Notes: a model not told the origin generated them from the letters alone. A DNA stretch of 64,000 bases from Pseudomonas mucoides (GCF_015461845.1 NZ_JACOPW010000003.1:795115-859114); one strand, 5' to 3'; shown: positions 16,500 to 25,788, numbered from the stretch's first letter. Translations and numbers: made by a program.

Positions 16500-18638
16500 T
16501 CAAGCCGGAATCGCCTTGGCCTTAGGTTCCCGATCCCAAACCCGATGCTGGCCGATCGCTGCAAAAAACGGCTTGATCAACTTCGCATCCGCCCCAACGA
16601 TCAACCCCGCATCAACCTGCAGTTTCAACACATCCAGCAATTGCTTCGCTTCGCCATGCAGCGCAATCGCCTTCAAGTGCTTGTACGCCTCCAGCAGGTA
16701 ATGCAACGCCACACCATCACCGCTCAACGCCTTGATCGACGCCGCACCACCGGGCACAAACACCGCATCAAACGCCACCGAAGGCAAACCTTCCATCGAC
16801 GCATCCACCGGCAACATTTTGCCATCGGCGGTTTTTACCGGTGCGGAGGTAGGCCCCAGCAATTTGGCGTGCGCACCTTCGGCCTGCAGCGCCTTCTTCA
16901 TCACATCAATCGCTGCACCATCGACACCGTTGGCCGCAAGAATCGCCACTTTGCGGGTTTTTATATTGCCCGGCAGCAAATTCGCCTGACTCAGGGCTGG
17001 TGAGCGCTCCAGGGATATTTTTGGCACCTCTACCGTCCCGGCTTTCGGCGCTGGCAAGCCCAGGTTGGCGGCCACGCGTTTGGCCAGTTCCAGATCGATA
17101 TTGGCCAGGATCTCGTTCACCTCACGCGCGCGAATGGCCTCACGCTCAACTTTGCCGAGTTCGAAGCTATACGCCGAGATGATGTGTTCCTGCTCGTGCT
17201 TGCTCATGCTGTGGAAGAACAGTCGTGCCTGGGAGAAGTGGTCGCTGAACGATTCGCTGCGCTGCCGGATCTTGTTGGCATCAATGCGCTCCGGATAACT
17301 CTCGAAACCGCCGTCCTGCGCGGCGGGCGGTGTTTCTTTCGGCCAACCGCCGTCAATGGAATTCGGCTCGTAGGATGCCCGCCCCTTGTCAATGGTGGTG
17401 CGGTGCATCGCATCGCGCTGACCGTTATGGAACGGTGCTACCGGCCGGTTGATCGGGATTTCATGAAAGTTCGGCCCGCCGAGTCGGCTGATCTGCGTAT
17501 CGGTATAGGAAAACAGCCGACCTTGCAGCAACGGATCGTTGGAGAAGTCGATCCCCGGCACGATATGGCCCGGGCAGAACGCAACCTGCTCGGTTTCGGC
17601 GAAGAAGTTGTCCGGGTTACGGTTAAGCACCATTTTGCCCAGCGGGGTGATGGGGACGGTTTCCTCGGGAATCAGCTTGGTAGGGTCGAGGATGTCGAAG
17701 TCGAAACTGTGTTCGTTTTCCTCTTCGATGACCTGCACGCCCAGTTCCCACTCCGGGTAGTCGCCCATCTCGATGGCTTCCCAGAGATCGCGACGGTGGA
17801 AGTCGGTGTCTTTGCCGGCCAGCTTTTGCGCCTCATCCCACACCAGCGAACACGTGCCGGCAGTAGGGCGCCAGTGGAATTTGACGAAGCGCGATTTGCC
17901 TTCGGCGTTGATCAGCCGAAACGTATGCACACCGAAGCCTTGCATGCTGCGCAAGCTTTTCGGGATGGCCCGGTCGGACATGGCCCAGATCACCATGTGC
18001 GCCGATTCCGGTACCAAAGAGACGAAGTCCCAGAAGGTGTCGTGAGCCGAGCCGCCGGTAGGAATCTCGTTATGTGGCTCCGGTTTGACCGCATGCACGA
18101 AGTCCGGAAATTTGATGGCGTCTTGAATGAAGAACACCGGCATGTTGTTGCCCACCAGATCGAAGTTGCCTTCGTCGGTGAAGAACTTCACGGCGAAACC
18201 TCGTACGTCCCGCACGGTATCGCCTGACCCGCGTGGGCCTTGTACCGTGGAAAAGCGCGTGAACACGGGCGTCTTCTTGCCCGGATCCTGCAGGAAACCG
18301 GCCTTGGTCAGCACGGAGTGGTTTTCGTACGTCTGGAAGTAGCCGTGCGCGCCGGTGCCGCGGGCATGGACGATGCGTTCCGGGATGCGCTCATGGTCAA
18401 AGTGCGTGATTTTCTCACGCATGATGAAGTCTTCCAGCAGCGAAGGCCCGCGGGCGCCGACTTTCAGGGTGTTCTGATTGTCCGAAACCTTTACGCCCTG
18501 ATTGGTGCGCAGGGCCTGTTCGGTGGCGTCGGAGCGAAATTTCTCCAGGCTGTCGAGCTTGGTATTGGTGTTGCCGCGGTCCAGGGTATCGGTACCGGCC
18601 AGAGCGCTTTTGCCGGGGGCAGGCTTCTTGTTACTCAT
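16500..18638 (-). CDS. katE: Large-subunit catalase HPII (KatE)
   Basis: Monofunctional heme catalase that disproportionates hydrogen peroxide; 712 aa from the ATG at 18638 (MSNKKPAPGK). An in-frame extension upstream lacks family character. The core has the distal His in RIVHARGTGAHGYF, the Asn-containing block DLVGNNMPVFFIQDA and the proximal heme-Tyr signature RLFSYTDTQISRLG. After about residue 560 there is the extra DJ-1/GATase-like C-terminal domain (VAILAANGVDGAAIDVM, VFVPGGAAS), which defines the large-subunit clade. It is divergent from metN. In my recollection of P. aeruginosa, katE does not lie between these neighbours, so it may be a strain-lineage insertion here. Confidence 0.96.
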   Translation of the reverse strand: MSNKKPAPGKSALAGTDTLDRGNTNTKLDSLEKFRSDATEQALRTNQGVKVSDNQNTLKVGARGPSLLEDFIMREKITHFDHERIPERIVHARGTGAHGYFQTYENHSVLTKAGFLQDPGKKTPVFTRFSTVQGPRGSGDTVRDVRGFAVKFFTDEGNFDLVGNNMPVFFIQDAIKFPDFVHAVKPEPHNEIPTGGSAHDTFWDFVSLVPESAHMVIWAMSDRAIPKSLRSMQGFGVHTFRLINAEGKSRFVKFHWRPTAGTCSLVWDEAQKLAGKDTDFHRRDLWEAIEMGDYPEWELGVQVIEEENEHSFDFDILDPTKLIPEETVPITPLGKMVLNRNPDNFFAETEQVAFCPGHIVPGIDFSNDPLLQGRLFSYTDTQISRLGGPNFHEIPINRPVAPFHNGQRDAMHRTTIDKGRASYEPNSIDGGWPKETPPAAQDGGFESYPERIDANKIRQRSESFSDHFSQARLFFHSMSKHEQEHIISAYSFELGKVEREAIRAREVNEILANIDLELAKRVAANLGLPAPKAGTVEVPKISLERSPALSQANLLPGNIKTRKVAILAANGVDGAAIDVMKKALQAEGAHAKLLGPTSAPVKTADGKMLPVDASMEGLPSVAFDAVFVPGGAASIKALSGDGVALHYLLEAYKHLKAIALHGEAKQLLDVLKLQVDAGLIVGADAKLIKPFFAAIGQHRVWDREPKAKAIPA

Positions 18639-18901
18639 CAGGCTAAACTCCTCGTTGCGATTCCCGCCGTAGCCAGGATTCTTGTGCATACCCCAGGCAC
18701 GGCACCGGGGGCGTTTTCGAGTTGCCTTATTAGTGACTGATGCGGTTTTTAGCCGTTCCTTTTTTATGACCTTTGATCGCGTTATTGCCAAATCGAAGGT
18801 TGAATGCGGAATAAATGCTAATAACCTCTATACGGACAGGCTAAAATGCGCGCCCGGCTAACCGCTGATCCTTTTCTAACGCGCCCCACAAGGTTCGCTA
18901 C

Positions 18902-19909
18902 GTGATCGAGTTTCAAAACGTCCATAAAACCTACCGCGTCGCCGGTAAGGATATTCCCGCCCTGCATCCGACCAGTCTGACGATTGAGAACGGTCAGGTC
19001 TTCGGCCTGATCGGCCATTCCGGCGCGGGAAAAAGTACCCTGCTGCGTCTGATCAATCGCCTGGAGAATTCCAGTGGCGGCAAGATCTTCGTCGACGGCG
19101 AAGAAGTCACCGCGCTGGACGCCAATAGCCTGCGGCGCTTCCGTCAGCAAGTCGGGATGATCTTCCAGCACTTCAACCTGCTGGCGTCCAAGACTGTGGC
19201 TGACAACGTCGCGTTGCCGCTGACCCTGGCCGGCGAGCTGTCGCGCAGCGAGATCGATCTGCGCGTGGCCGAGTTGCTGGCGCGGGTCGGGTTGTCCGAG
19301 CACGCCAAAAAGTACCCGGCGCAGTTGTCCGGTGGCCAGAAGCAGCGCGTCGGCATTGCCCGCGCCCTGGCGACCAAGCCGAAAATCCTGTTGTGCGACG
19401 AAGCCACCAGCGCCCTCGACCCGCAGACCACGGCGTCGGTCCTGCAATTGCTGGCCGAGATCAACCGCGAGCTGAAGCTGACCATCGTCCTGATCACCCA
19501 CGAGATGGACGTGATCCGCCGCGTTTGCGACCAGGTCGCAGTCATGGACGCCGGTGTAATCGTCGAGCAAGGTTCGGTGGCCGAGGTGTTCCTGCATCCC
19601 AAGCACCCAACCACCAAGCGCTTCGTGCAGGAAGACGAGCAGATCGACGAAAGCGAACAGCGCGATGACTTTGCTCACGTGCCGGGCCGCATCGTGCGTC
19701 TGACCTTCCAGGGCGAAGCGACCTACGCGCCGTTGCTGGGTACCGTCGCCCGGGAAACCGGTGTGGACTACAGCATCCTGGCCGGTCGTATCGACCGCAT
19801 CAAAGACGTCCCTTACGGGCAACTCACCCTGGCCGTCACCGGTGGCGACATGGACGCGGCATTTGCCCGTTTCACCGCGGCTGACGTCCACATGGAGGTG
19901 CTGCGCTAA
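18902..19909 (+). CDS. metN: Methionine ABC transporter ATPase MetN
   Basis: ATPase of the D/L-methionine importer (335 aa). Motifs: Walker A GHSGAGKST, signature LSGGQKQRVGIARAL, Walker B LLCDEATSALD and H-loop ITHEMDV. The C-terminal 80 residues form the NIL domain (RIVRLTFQGEATYAPLLG region), which in E. coli MetN binds methionine and inhibits transport. Translation starts at GTG 18902 with AAGG at good spacing. It is the first gene of metNIQ, and its stop overlaps the metI start. Confidence 0.96.
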   Translation: MIEFQNVHKTYRVAGKDIPALHPTSLTIENGQVFGLIGHSGAGKSTLLRLINRLENSSGGKIFVDGEEVTALDANSLRRFRQQVGMIFQHFNLLASKTVADNVALPLTLAGELSRSEIDLRVAELLARVGLSEHAKKYPAQLSGGQKQRVGIARALATKPKILLCDEATSALDPQTTASVLQLLAEINRELKLTIVLITHEMDVIRRVCDQVAVMDAGVIVEQGSVAEVFLHPKHPTTKRFVQEDEQIDESEQRDDFAHVPGRIVRLTFQGEATYAPLLGTVARETGVDYSILAGRIDRIKDVPYGQLTLAVTGGDMDAAFARFTAADVHMEVLR

Positions 19910-20583
19910 TGGAAGCCCTGACTGCTTTCTTTGCCAATATCGACTGGTTCGAAATCTGGCTGGCCACCGGCGATACCTTGCTGATGCTCGGTGGTTCGTT
20001 GTTGTTCACCGTGTTGCTCGGCTTGCCGCTGGGCGTGCTGCTGTTCCTGTGCAGCCCGCGTCAGTTGCTGGAAGCCAAAGGCGTCTACGCGATGCTGTCG
20101 CTGGTGGTGAACATTCTGCGTTCGCTGCCCTTCATCATTCTGTTGATCGTGATGATTCCGTTCACCGTGCTGATCACCGGTACGTCGCTGGGTGTCGCTG
20201 GTGCGATTCCGCCGTTGGTGGTAGGCGCTACGCCGTTCTTCGCCCGCCTGGTGGAAACCGCGTTGCGTGAAGTGGATCGCGGCATCATCGAAGCGACTCA
20301 GGCGATGGGCGCGACGACACGTCAGATCATCACCAATGCCTTGCTGCCAGAAGCCCGTCCGGGCATCTTCGCGGCGATTACGGTGACGGCGATTACACTG
20401 GTGTCCTACACGGCCATGGCCGGTGTGGTCGGCGCAGGTGGTCTGGGTGACCTGGCGATCCGCTTCGGCTACCAGCGTTTCCAGACCGACGTCATGGTGG
20501 TGACGGTGGTGTTGCTGCTAGTGCTGGTCCAGGTGCTGCAAACCGTTGGCGACAAATTGGTTGTGCATTTTTCCAGAAAATAA
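19909..20583 (+). CDS. metI: Methionine ABC transporter permease MetI
   Basis: Inner-membrane permease (224 aa, about five helices) of the methionine importer. The EAA-type coupling loop is visible as REVDRGIIEATQAMGATTRQII, followed by LLPEARPG. The AMAGVVGAGGLGDLAIRFGYQRF block is typical of MetI. The ATG overlaps the metN stop by one base (TAATG), so the two are translationally coupled. Confidence 0.96.
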   Translation: MEALTAFFANIDWFEIWLATGDTLLMLGGSLLFTVLLGLPLGVLLFLCSPRQLLEAKGVYAMLSLVVNILRSLPFIILLIVMIPFTVLITGTSLGVAGAIPPLVVGATPFFARLVETALREVDRGIIEATQAMGATTRQIITNALLPEARPGIFAAITVTAITLVSYTAMAGVVGAGGLGDLAIRFGYQRFQTDVMVVTVVLLLVLVQVLQTVGDKLVVHFSRK

Positions 20584-20660
20584 ACAGTTCTCGTAAATAA
20601 GTCATGAGCCGGCCATTCGCTGGCAGGCGCCAAACGGGTGCCTCATATGGAGTTAGCTGA

Positions 20661-21431
20661 ATGAAGAAACTACTCGTCGCGTTCGCTGCCGTTGCAGCCT
20701 TTTCCGCCCACGCCGACACCCTGACGGTCGCGGCGACCCCGGTTCCGCACGCAGAAATCCTTGAGTTCGTGAAACCGGCCCTGGCCAAAGAAGGCGTGGA
20801 CCTGAAGGTCAAAGTCTTCACCGACTACATTCAGCCGAACGTGCAAGTGGCGGAAAAACGTCTGGACGCCAACTTCTTCCAGCACCAGCCATACCTCGAT
20901 GAGTTCAACAAGGCCAAGGGCACCAACCTGGTCGCCGTTGCCGGTGTGCACCTGGAACCGCTGGGCGCTTACTCCAGCAAGTACAAGGCACTGACCGAAT
21001 TGCCGGGCGGCGCCAACGTGGTGATCCCGAACGACGCCACCAACGGCGGCCGTGCGCTGTTGCTGCTGGCGAAGGCTGGCCTGATCAAGTTGAAGGATTC
21101 GAACAACATCCTGTCGACCGTGAAGGACATCACCGAGAACTCCAAGGACTTGAAATTCCGTGAACTGGAAGCCGCGACCATCCCGCGCGTGCTGACCCAG
21201 GTCGACCTGGCGCTGATCAACACCAACTACGCGCTGGAAGCCAAGCTCGATCCGTCCAAGGACGCGCTGGTCATCGAAGGCAGCGACTCGCCGTACGTGA
21301 ACATCCTGGTGGCTCGTCCGGACGACAAGGACAGCGAGGCAATGAAGAAACTGGTTGCTGCGCTGCACAGCCCGGAAGTCAAAGCCTTCATTCTTGAGAA
21401 ATACAAAGGCGCGGTATTGCCGGCGTTCTGA
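20661..21431 (+). CDS. metQ: Methionine-binding protein MetQ
   Basis: Periplasmic binding protein of the NlpA family (256 aa), delivering methionine to MetNI. The signal peptide ends at AHADTLT and has no lipobox Cys, unlike E. coli MetQ, so a soluble periplasmic form is expected. Ligand-site segments are ANFFQHQPYLDEFNK, GAYSSKYK, IPNDATNGGRALLLL and LINTNYALEAKLDPSKD. An AGTTAG-type RBS region precedes the ATG, and a strong terminator follows 14 bases after the stop, closing the metNIQ operon. Confidence 0.95.
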   Translation: MKKLLVAFAAVAAFSAHADTLTVAATPVPHAEILEFVKPALAKEGVDLKVKVFTDYIQPNVQVAEKRLDANFFQHQPYLDEFNKAKGTNLVAVAGVHLEPLGAYSSKYKALTELPGGANVVIPNDATNGGRALLLLAKAGLIKLKDSNNILSTVKDITENSKDLKFRELEAATIPRVLTQVDLALINTNYALEAKLDPSKDALVIEGSDSPYVNILVARPDDKDSEAMKKLVAALHSPEVKAFILEKYKGAVLPAF

Positions 21432-21445
21432 TCTGAAGCTTTAAC

Positions 21446-21480
21446 AAAAATGGGGCGCATTGAATGCGCCCCATTTTTTA
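21446..21480 (+). terminator. Terminator of metNIQ
   Basis: Stem ATGGGGCGCAT / ATGCGCCCCAT with a three-base loop, A-run before and T-run after. Confidence 0.9.
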
Positions 21481-21498
21481 TGTCCGAAACACCGTCCC

Positions 21499-21591
21499 CT
21501 GTGGGAGCGGGCTTGCCCGCGATGAGTCCTTGTCATTCAACATCAAGGTTGGCTGATGCACCGCCATCGCGGGCAAGCCCGCTCCCACAGG
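21499..21591. repeat. REP pair (BIME)
   Basis: Two inverted copies of CTGTGGGAGCGGGCTTGCCC / GGGCAAGCCCGCTCCCACAG with 40 bases between. They separate metQ from the convergent sco gene. Confidence 0.88.
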
Positions 21592-21601
21592 TTTTTCAGT
21601 G

Positions 21602-22237
21602 TCACTTACGGTTCAGCATTACCGGCAACTGCGCCACCAATTTCACGTTGTTCAACGGTGCCCGAATAAACCCGCGCTGCGTGCCGTCCGGCCCGATCAC
21701 CGCCAGATTGCCGCTGTGATCCACCGTGTAATTGGGCTTGCTGGTGTCGGCCGGAATAAACGGAATGCTCACCGCATTGGCCAGCTTCTGAATGTCATCC
21801 ACCGACGAGGCGGTCAGGCCTTTGAACTGCGGGTCGAAGTAGCCCAGGTACTGCTTGAGCTGAGCCGGGGTATCACGGTTCGGGTCGACGCTGACCAGAA
21901 TGACCTGCAGCTTGGCCGCTGCTTCCGGTGGCAACTCGCTCTTGATCTGACGCAACTGGGCGAGGGTGGTCGGGCAGATGTCCGGACAGAAGGTGTAGCC
22001 GAAGAACAGCAGGCTCCACTTGTCTTTCAGCTGATTGACCGTCACCGGGTTACCGTCCTGATCGGTCATCTTCACGTCCGGCAGGTTGCGGCTTTGCGGC
22101 AGCAAGATAATGCCGGCATCGATCAGCGCCGTCGGGTCGCCCTGGCCTTTGCCGGACAGCACTTTGTTGATGGTCAGGCCCAGGACCAGTGCGATCAGGG
22201 CGACGAGAATGAAGACGGTTTTCTGGGTTCGAGTCAT
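21602..22237 (-). CDS. SCO1/SenC family copper chaperone
   Basis: Membrane-anchored thioredoxin-like protein (211 aa) that delivers copper to, or reduces, the CuA site of cytochrome oxidase subunit II. An N-terminal anchor helix (about residues 8-25) is followed by the copper motif YTFCPDICPTT and the distal His in YTVDHSGNL. The ATG at 22237 overlaps the cyoE stop (ATGA). It is the last gene of the oxidase assembly cluster, which fits its role. Confidence 0.94.
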   Translation of the reverse strand: MTRTQKTVFILVALIALVLGLTINKVLSGKGQGDPTALIDAGIILLPQSRNLPDVKMTDQDGNPVTVNQLKDKWSLLFFGYTFCPDICPTTLAQLRQIKSELPPEAAAKLQVILVSVDPNRDTPAQLKQYLGYFDPQFKGLTASSVDDIQKLANAVSIPFIPADTSKPNYTVDHSGNLAVIGPDGTQRGFIRAPLNNVKLVAQLPVMLNRK

Positions 22238-23133
22238 AGGTTCAACAGTAAGTAGTGGTCTACGAGCAGCGCGATAAACAGCAGGAACAAGTAATAAATA
22301 GAGTACTTGAACGTGTTGATCGCCGCGTGCGGCCGAGTGCCACGGTACAGCACCACGGCCCATTGCAGAAACCTTGCGCCCAGCCCCAGCGCGCAAATCA
22401 GGTAGAGCATGCCGCTCATGTGGATCACGTAGGGCATCAGGCTGACGGCCAGCAACGCGAAGGTGTAAAGCAGGATGTGAACCTTGGTGTAGTGCTCACC
22501 GTGGGTCACCGGCAGCATCGGAATGTCGGCCTTGGCGTATTCCTCTTTGCGATGGATCGCCAGGGCCCAGAAGTGTGGCGGGGTCCAGGCGAAGATGATC
22601 AGCACCAGCAGCAGGGGTTCGGCGCTGACGTGGCCGGTCGCAGCGGTCCAGCCCAGCAGTGGCGGGGCCGCCCCTGCCAGGCCGCCGATGACGATGTTCT
22701 GCGGTGTCGCGCGTTTCAGGAAACCGGTGTAGACCACCGCATAGCCCAACAGCGAAGCCAGGGTCAGCCACGCCGTCAGCGCATTGGTGAACGCGAGCAG
22801 CACGGCTTGGCCCAGCACGGCCAATACCAAGGCAAACGTCAGCGCCGCCGCCGGAGACACCCGGCCTTCGGCCAACGGACGTTTGTGCGTGCGGGCCATC
22901 ACCGCGTCGATGCGCCGGTCCACCACATGGTTGACCGCCGCCGCACCGCCGGCACACAGGGCGATCCCCAGGTTGCCGAACACCAGCACCGTCCACGGCA
23001 CTCCGGCGCGGGTCGCGAGGAACATGCCGACCAGCGAGGTGATGAGCATCAGCACCACCACTTTCGGCTTGGTCAGCTCCAGATAGTCGCGCCAGATTGC
23101 CTGACTGTGACGTTCGCCGATCAGAGTCGCCAT
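22234..23133 (-). CDS. cyoE: Protoheme IX farnesyltransferase (heme O synthase)
   Basis: Polytopic prenyltransferase (299 aa, UbiA superfamily) converting heme B to heme O. The catalytic Asp-rich block AVNHVVDRRIDAVMARTHKRP is intact, and a second conserved loop reads HFWALAIHRKEEY. It lies between heme A synthase and sco, matching the cox biogenesis order seen in P. aeruginosa (PA0112-PA0114). Together with the next gene upstream it supplies heme A to CoxA. Confidence 0.96.
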   Translation of the reverse strand: MATLIGERHSQAIWRDYLELTKPKVVVLMLITSLVGMFLATRAGVPWTVLVFGNLGIALCAGGAAAVNHVVDRRIDAVMARTHKRPLAEGRVSPAAALTFALVLAVLGQAVLLAFTNALTAWLTLASLLGYAVVYTGFLKRATPQNIVIGGLAGAAPPLLGWTAATGHVSAEPLLLVLIIFAWTPPHFWALAIHRKEEYAKADIPMLPVTHGEHYTKVHILLYTFALLAVSLMPYVIHMSGMLYLICALGLGARFLQWAVVLYRGTRPHAAINTFKYSIYYLFLLFIALLVDHYLLLNL

Positions 23134-24200
23134 GGCATCTCTCCTTTTATTGTTATGGGCCCGGCCGAGTGTTTACGCGGGCTGAACCGCCAGCGCGCGG
23201 GGGATTGCTGCTTGACCCGAACCAGACGGGTTCGCGCGTGATAATTGACCAGCACCATCGTCAGCAACAGGGCCGCGCCGCCGGCGTTGTGGGCGACGGC
23301 CACGGGCAGCGGCAGATGGAACAGCACGTTGCTGATACCGAGGGTGATTTGTGTGGCGAGGGCGACCAGCACCAGCCCCGCGAGGCGTGTCATGCCGACG
23401 ACTTTCAGCTGCCAGGCGAGCCCGAGCAGCACGAGTGTGACCAATAGCGCGCCGATGCGGTGCGTCAGATGAATCGCCGTGCGCGCGTCGCTGTCGAGTT
23501 GCCCACCGAGATAATTCGGGCCGATGTGCTGAGTCAGATGGAAGCCATTGGCGAAATCGGCCGGTGGAATCCACTGCCCATGGCAGGTCGGGAAATCGAT
23601 GCAGGCCACGGCGGCATAGTTGGAACTGACCCAGCCACCGAGGGCGATTTGCAGGATCACCAGCAGTAACCCGGCCGTTGCCCAGTACTGCAAACGTCGT
23701 GGCACTGTCAGCGCCGGCAGTACGCCGGACAACCTCAACGTCAGTAGAAACAGCAGACTCAGCGTGGCAAAGCCGCCGAGCAAATGCCCGGTCACCACCT
23801 GCGGCCAGAGCTTGAGCGTCACCGTCCACATGCCGAACGCGGCTTGGGCGAACACCACGGCCAGCAGAAACAGCGGCAACTTCACCGGTTGCCCCGGATG
23901 ACGACGATGCACCCAGGCGCGACCGGCCAACACCGCGATCAGCATCCCCAGCGTGCCGGCAAAGTAACGGTGGATCATCTCGTTCCAGCCCTTGTGGGCC
24001 ACCACCGGTGTATCGGGAAAATGCAGTTCGGCATGGGCCAGTTGGGCTTCGCTTTTCGGCACGCTGATAAAGCCGTAGCAACCCGGCCAATCCGGGCAGC
24101 CGAGGCCCGCGTGGGTCAGGCGGGTGTAGGCGCCGAGCAACACCACAATCAGTGCCAGCAAGGTGGCAAACAGCGCGAGGCGAAATCCAGGTTTGGCCAT
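23121..24200 (-). CDS. Heme A synthase (COX15/CtaA)
   Basis: Eight-helix membrane oxygenase (359 aa) that converts heme O to heme A. Conserved elements include TRLTHAGLGCPDWPGCYG near the N-terminus, the heme-ligand His regions (NEMIHRYFAG, HLLGGFATL, HLTHRIGALL, AHNAGGAAL) and a second Cys pair in CIDFPTCHG. The end overlaps the cyoE start by 13 bases. Confidence 0.95.
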   Translation of the reverse strand: MAKPGFRLALFATLLALIVVLLGAYTRLTHAGLGCPDWPGCYGFISVPKSEAQLAHAELHFPDTPVVAHKGWNEMIHRYFAGTLGMLIAVLAGRAWVHRRHPGQPVKLPLFLLAVVFAQAAFGMWTVTLKLWPQVVTGHLLGGFATLSLLFLLTLRLSGVLPALTVPRRLQYWATAGLLLVILQIALGGWVSSNYAAVACIDFPTCHGQWIPPADFANGFHLTQHIGPNYLGGQLDSDARTAIHLTHRIGALLVTLVLLGLAWQLKVVGMTRLAGLVLVALATQITLGISNVLFHLPLPVAVAHNAGGAALLLTMVLVNYHARTRLVRVKQQSPARWRFSPRKHSAGPITIKGEMPWRL

Positions 24201-24210
24201 GACGATGCCC

Positions 24211-24804
24211 TTATCCGATGTTCGACAGTTTCAGCAGATGACGCAGGTCGTTGAGCAGGTCCTTACCCTTCACCGTCGGGTCATAGCGCAGCACCAGGTT
24301 GCCGTGGGGGTCGATGATCCACAGCTGCGGTGCGGTTTTGTCTCCGGTCGCCTTGCTGAAGGTGGTGAGGTCCATGGGGTAGCGTTGCAATTGCGGGTAT
24401 TCGCGGGTCAGCTTGGCGTCGTAATCCGCCGTCAGCGGCTGTGCGGCGGCCAGTGCATGGCTGGCGCGGGACGCATCGCGGCCAAGGCCGATCTGAATCT
24501 GCCGCGCCAGGTACACCAGTTGCTGGCAATCCACCGAGCAATCCTTCGGCGCAGTCACCAGCATTTGCCAGCGATCCTCCTGGGCCTGCACACCGAGGTC
24601 GGCGCGGGTCTGACCGTTGCCGATCAATTCGCCGTGATAGCTGCGCCCGTCTGGCACCCAGAACTGCAGTTTGTACATGCCGGTGGCAAGGATCATCGGA
24701 CCGATGACCCCGAGCAGAATCAACAGCAACTGCAAGCGACCCTTGCGTCGACTCGCCGGCGTTTTCGCTTCAGACATGCTGGGTGGATTCATGGCCGCTC
24801 CCAT
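24211..24804 (-). CDS. Cytochrome oxidase-associated membrane-anchored protein (PA0111-like)
   Basis: A 197-aa protein with one N-terminal membrane helix (about residues 27-45, LLLILLGVIGPMILATGMY) and an extracytoplasmic domain. That domain reads as a degenerate Sco/thioredoxin-like fold (VTAPKDCSVDCQQLVYLAR, then LWIIDPHGNLVLRYDP). The CxxxC-like CSVDC could be redox or copper related, but no function is established. I chose the ATG at 24804 because AGGAG precedes it by seven bases; later in-frame ATGs at 24792 and 24777 are possible. It overlaps the SURF1 gene end by 35 bases. Position in the cox assembly cluster suggests an oxidase maturation role. Confidence 0.78.
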   Translation of the reverse strand: MGAAMNPPSMSEAKTPASRRKGRLQLLLILLGVIGPMILATGMYKLQFWVPDGRSYHGELIGNGQTRADLGVQAQEDRWQMLVTAPKDCSVDCQQLVYLARQIQIGLGRDASRASHALAAAQPLTADYDAKLTREYPQLQRYPMDLTTFSKATGDKTAPQLWIIDPHGNLVLRYDPTVKGKDLLNDLRHLLKLSNIG

Positions 24805-25510
24805 GGTGTTTCTCCTTTGCGTTGTGCCAACCGAGGTAGAGATAGAGGCCGAACAGGGCAAGCGACATGGCGAACCACTGCACGGCATAAGCGATGTGTT
24901 TTTCCGGGCCCATGGCGACGACTGGCCAATCGGCCTGGTACGTCGCGGGACCCGTTTCTGCGCGTAATTCGTAGGCAAACCCTTCACGGCCCAGCGCCGT
25001 CCAGAGCTTCGGCGGCTCGACGGCGGTGACTAATTCAGGCCAGGTGGTGGCGCTCGGATCGGCGTGCAGCTGAAAGGTCGCGCCGGGGGAAACGTAGACC
25101 CAGGCATCGAGACTCAAGGCCTCTTTGGGCGTGGTGAACTGCGGCGGTGTGCGCCGGTCCGGCCAAGGCAACCAGCCGCGATTGACCAGCAACCAGAGCC
25201 CGGTCGCCTGGTCCTGAAACGGTTGCAGCAGCTCCACGCCGACCTTGCCGTCGCGCTGGCGGTTGTCCAGCAACAGGCTGTGCGCGGCGTCGAACTGGCC
25301 ATGCAGATGAACGCGGCGGAAGGCCAGGTCTTCGGTGAGTTGCAGTTCGGTGCTGGCCATCGGTTCGGCGGCACGGCGCTCGGCATAGCTTTGCAGCAGC
25401 GCGCTTTTCTCCGCGCCCCGGCTCAGTTGCCAGAACCCGAGCGACACCAGCAGCGGCAGCAACAGGGCGACCACCAGTGTCGGCACGATGCCCGGCCGGA
25501 AGCGCTTCAT
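24770..25510 (-). CDS. SURF1 family cytochrome oxidase assembly protein
   Basis: Inner-membrane protein (246 aa) involved in heme A delivery to oxidase subunit I. There is one helix at each end, RFRPGIVPTLVVALLLPLLV at the N-terminus and VQWFAMSLALFGLYLYLGW at the C-terminus, with an exposed loop domain between them (LGFWQLSRGAEK, VNRGWLPW). The ATG at 25510 gives the family start MKRFRPG; the open frame runs further upstream over the start region of the divergent DUF2909 gene and is not used. Confidence 0.9.
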   Translation of the reverse strand: MKRFRPGIVPTLVVALLLPLLVSLGFWQLSRGAEKSALLQSYAERRAAEPMASTELQLTEDLAFRRVHLHGQFDAAHSLLLDNRQRDGKVGVELLQPFQDQATGLWLLVNRGWLPWPDRRTPPQFTTPKEALSLDAWVYVSPGATFQLHADPSATTWPELVTAVEPPKLWTALGREGFAYELRAETGPATYQADWPVVAMGPEKHIAYAVQWFAMSLALFGLYLYLGWHNAKEKHHGSGHESTQHV

Positions 25511-25580
25511 GGCGTGGCCAAAAAGTCGTGAGTCGCGATAGCTATACTCAAGTGCATCGCCTTTCCCCCGGAGTCTCACC

Positions 25581-25784
25581 ATGCTCAAAGCAGCCATCGT
25601 CCTGATGCTGATTGCCACGGTTGTCAGCCTGTTCAGCGGCCTGTTTTTTCTGGTCAAGGACGACAGCAGCTCAAACCGCCTCGTCATTGCCTTGAGTGTC
25701 CGTGTTGCCCTGGCCGCCACCACCGTCGGCTTGATCGCCTGGGGTTTCTATAGCGGCCAGTTGGTCTCTACGGCGCCTTGGTAA
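25581..25784 (+). CDS. DUF2909 twin-transmembrane protein
   Basis: A 67-aa membrane protein with two helices (about residues 4-23 and 36-58) separated by a short polar loop VKDDSSSNR. It matches the DUF2909 small membrane protein family found in the cox locus of many Pseudomonas. It is the only gene of the cluster on the plus strand, with CCCGGAG as RBS before the ATG at 25581. Function unknown; a role in oxidase assembly or stability is an inference from position. Confidence 0.85.
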   Translation: MLKAAIVLMLIATVVSLFSGLFFLVKDDSSSNRLVIALSVRVALAATTVGLIAWGFYSGQLVSTAPW

Positions 25785-25788
25785 TGGC

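Noticed and set aside
24770..25723. Longer start of the SURF1 gene
   Set aside because: The extension covers the start of the facing DUF2909 gene and has no membrane-protein character; the family begins at the ATG at 25510.
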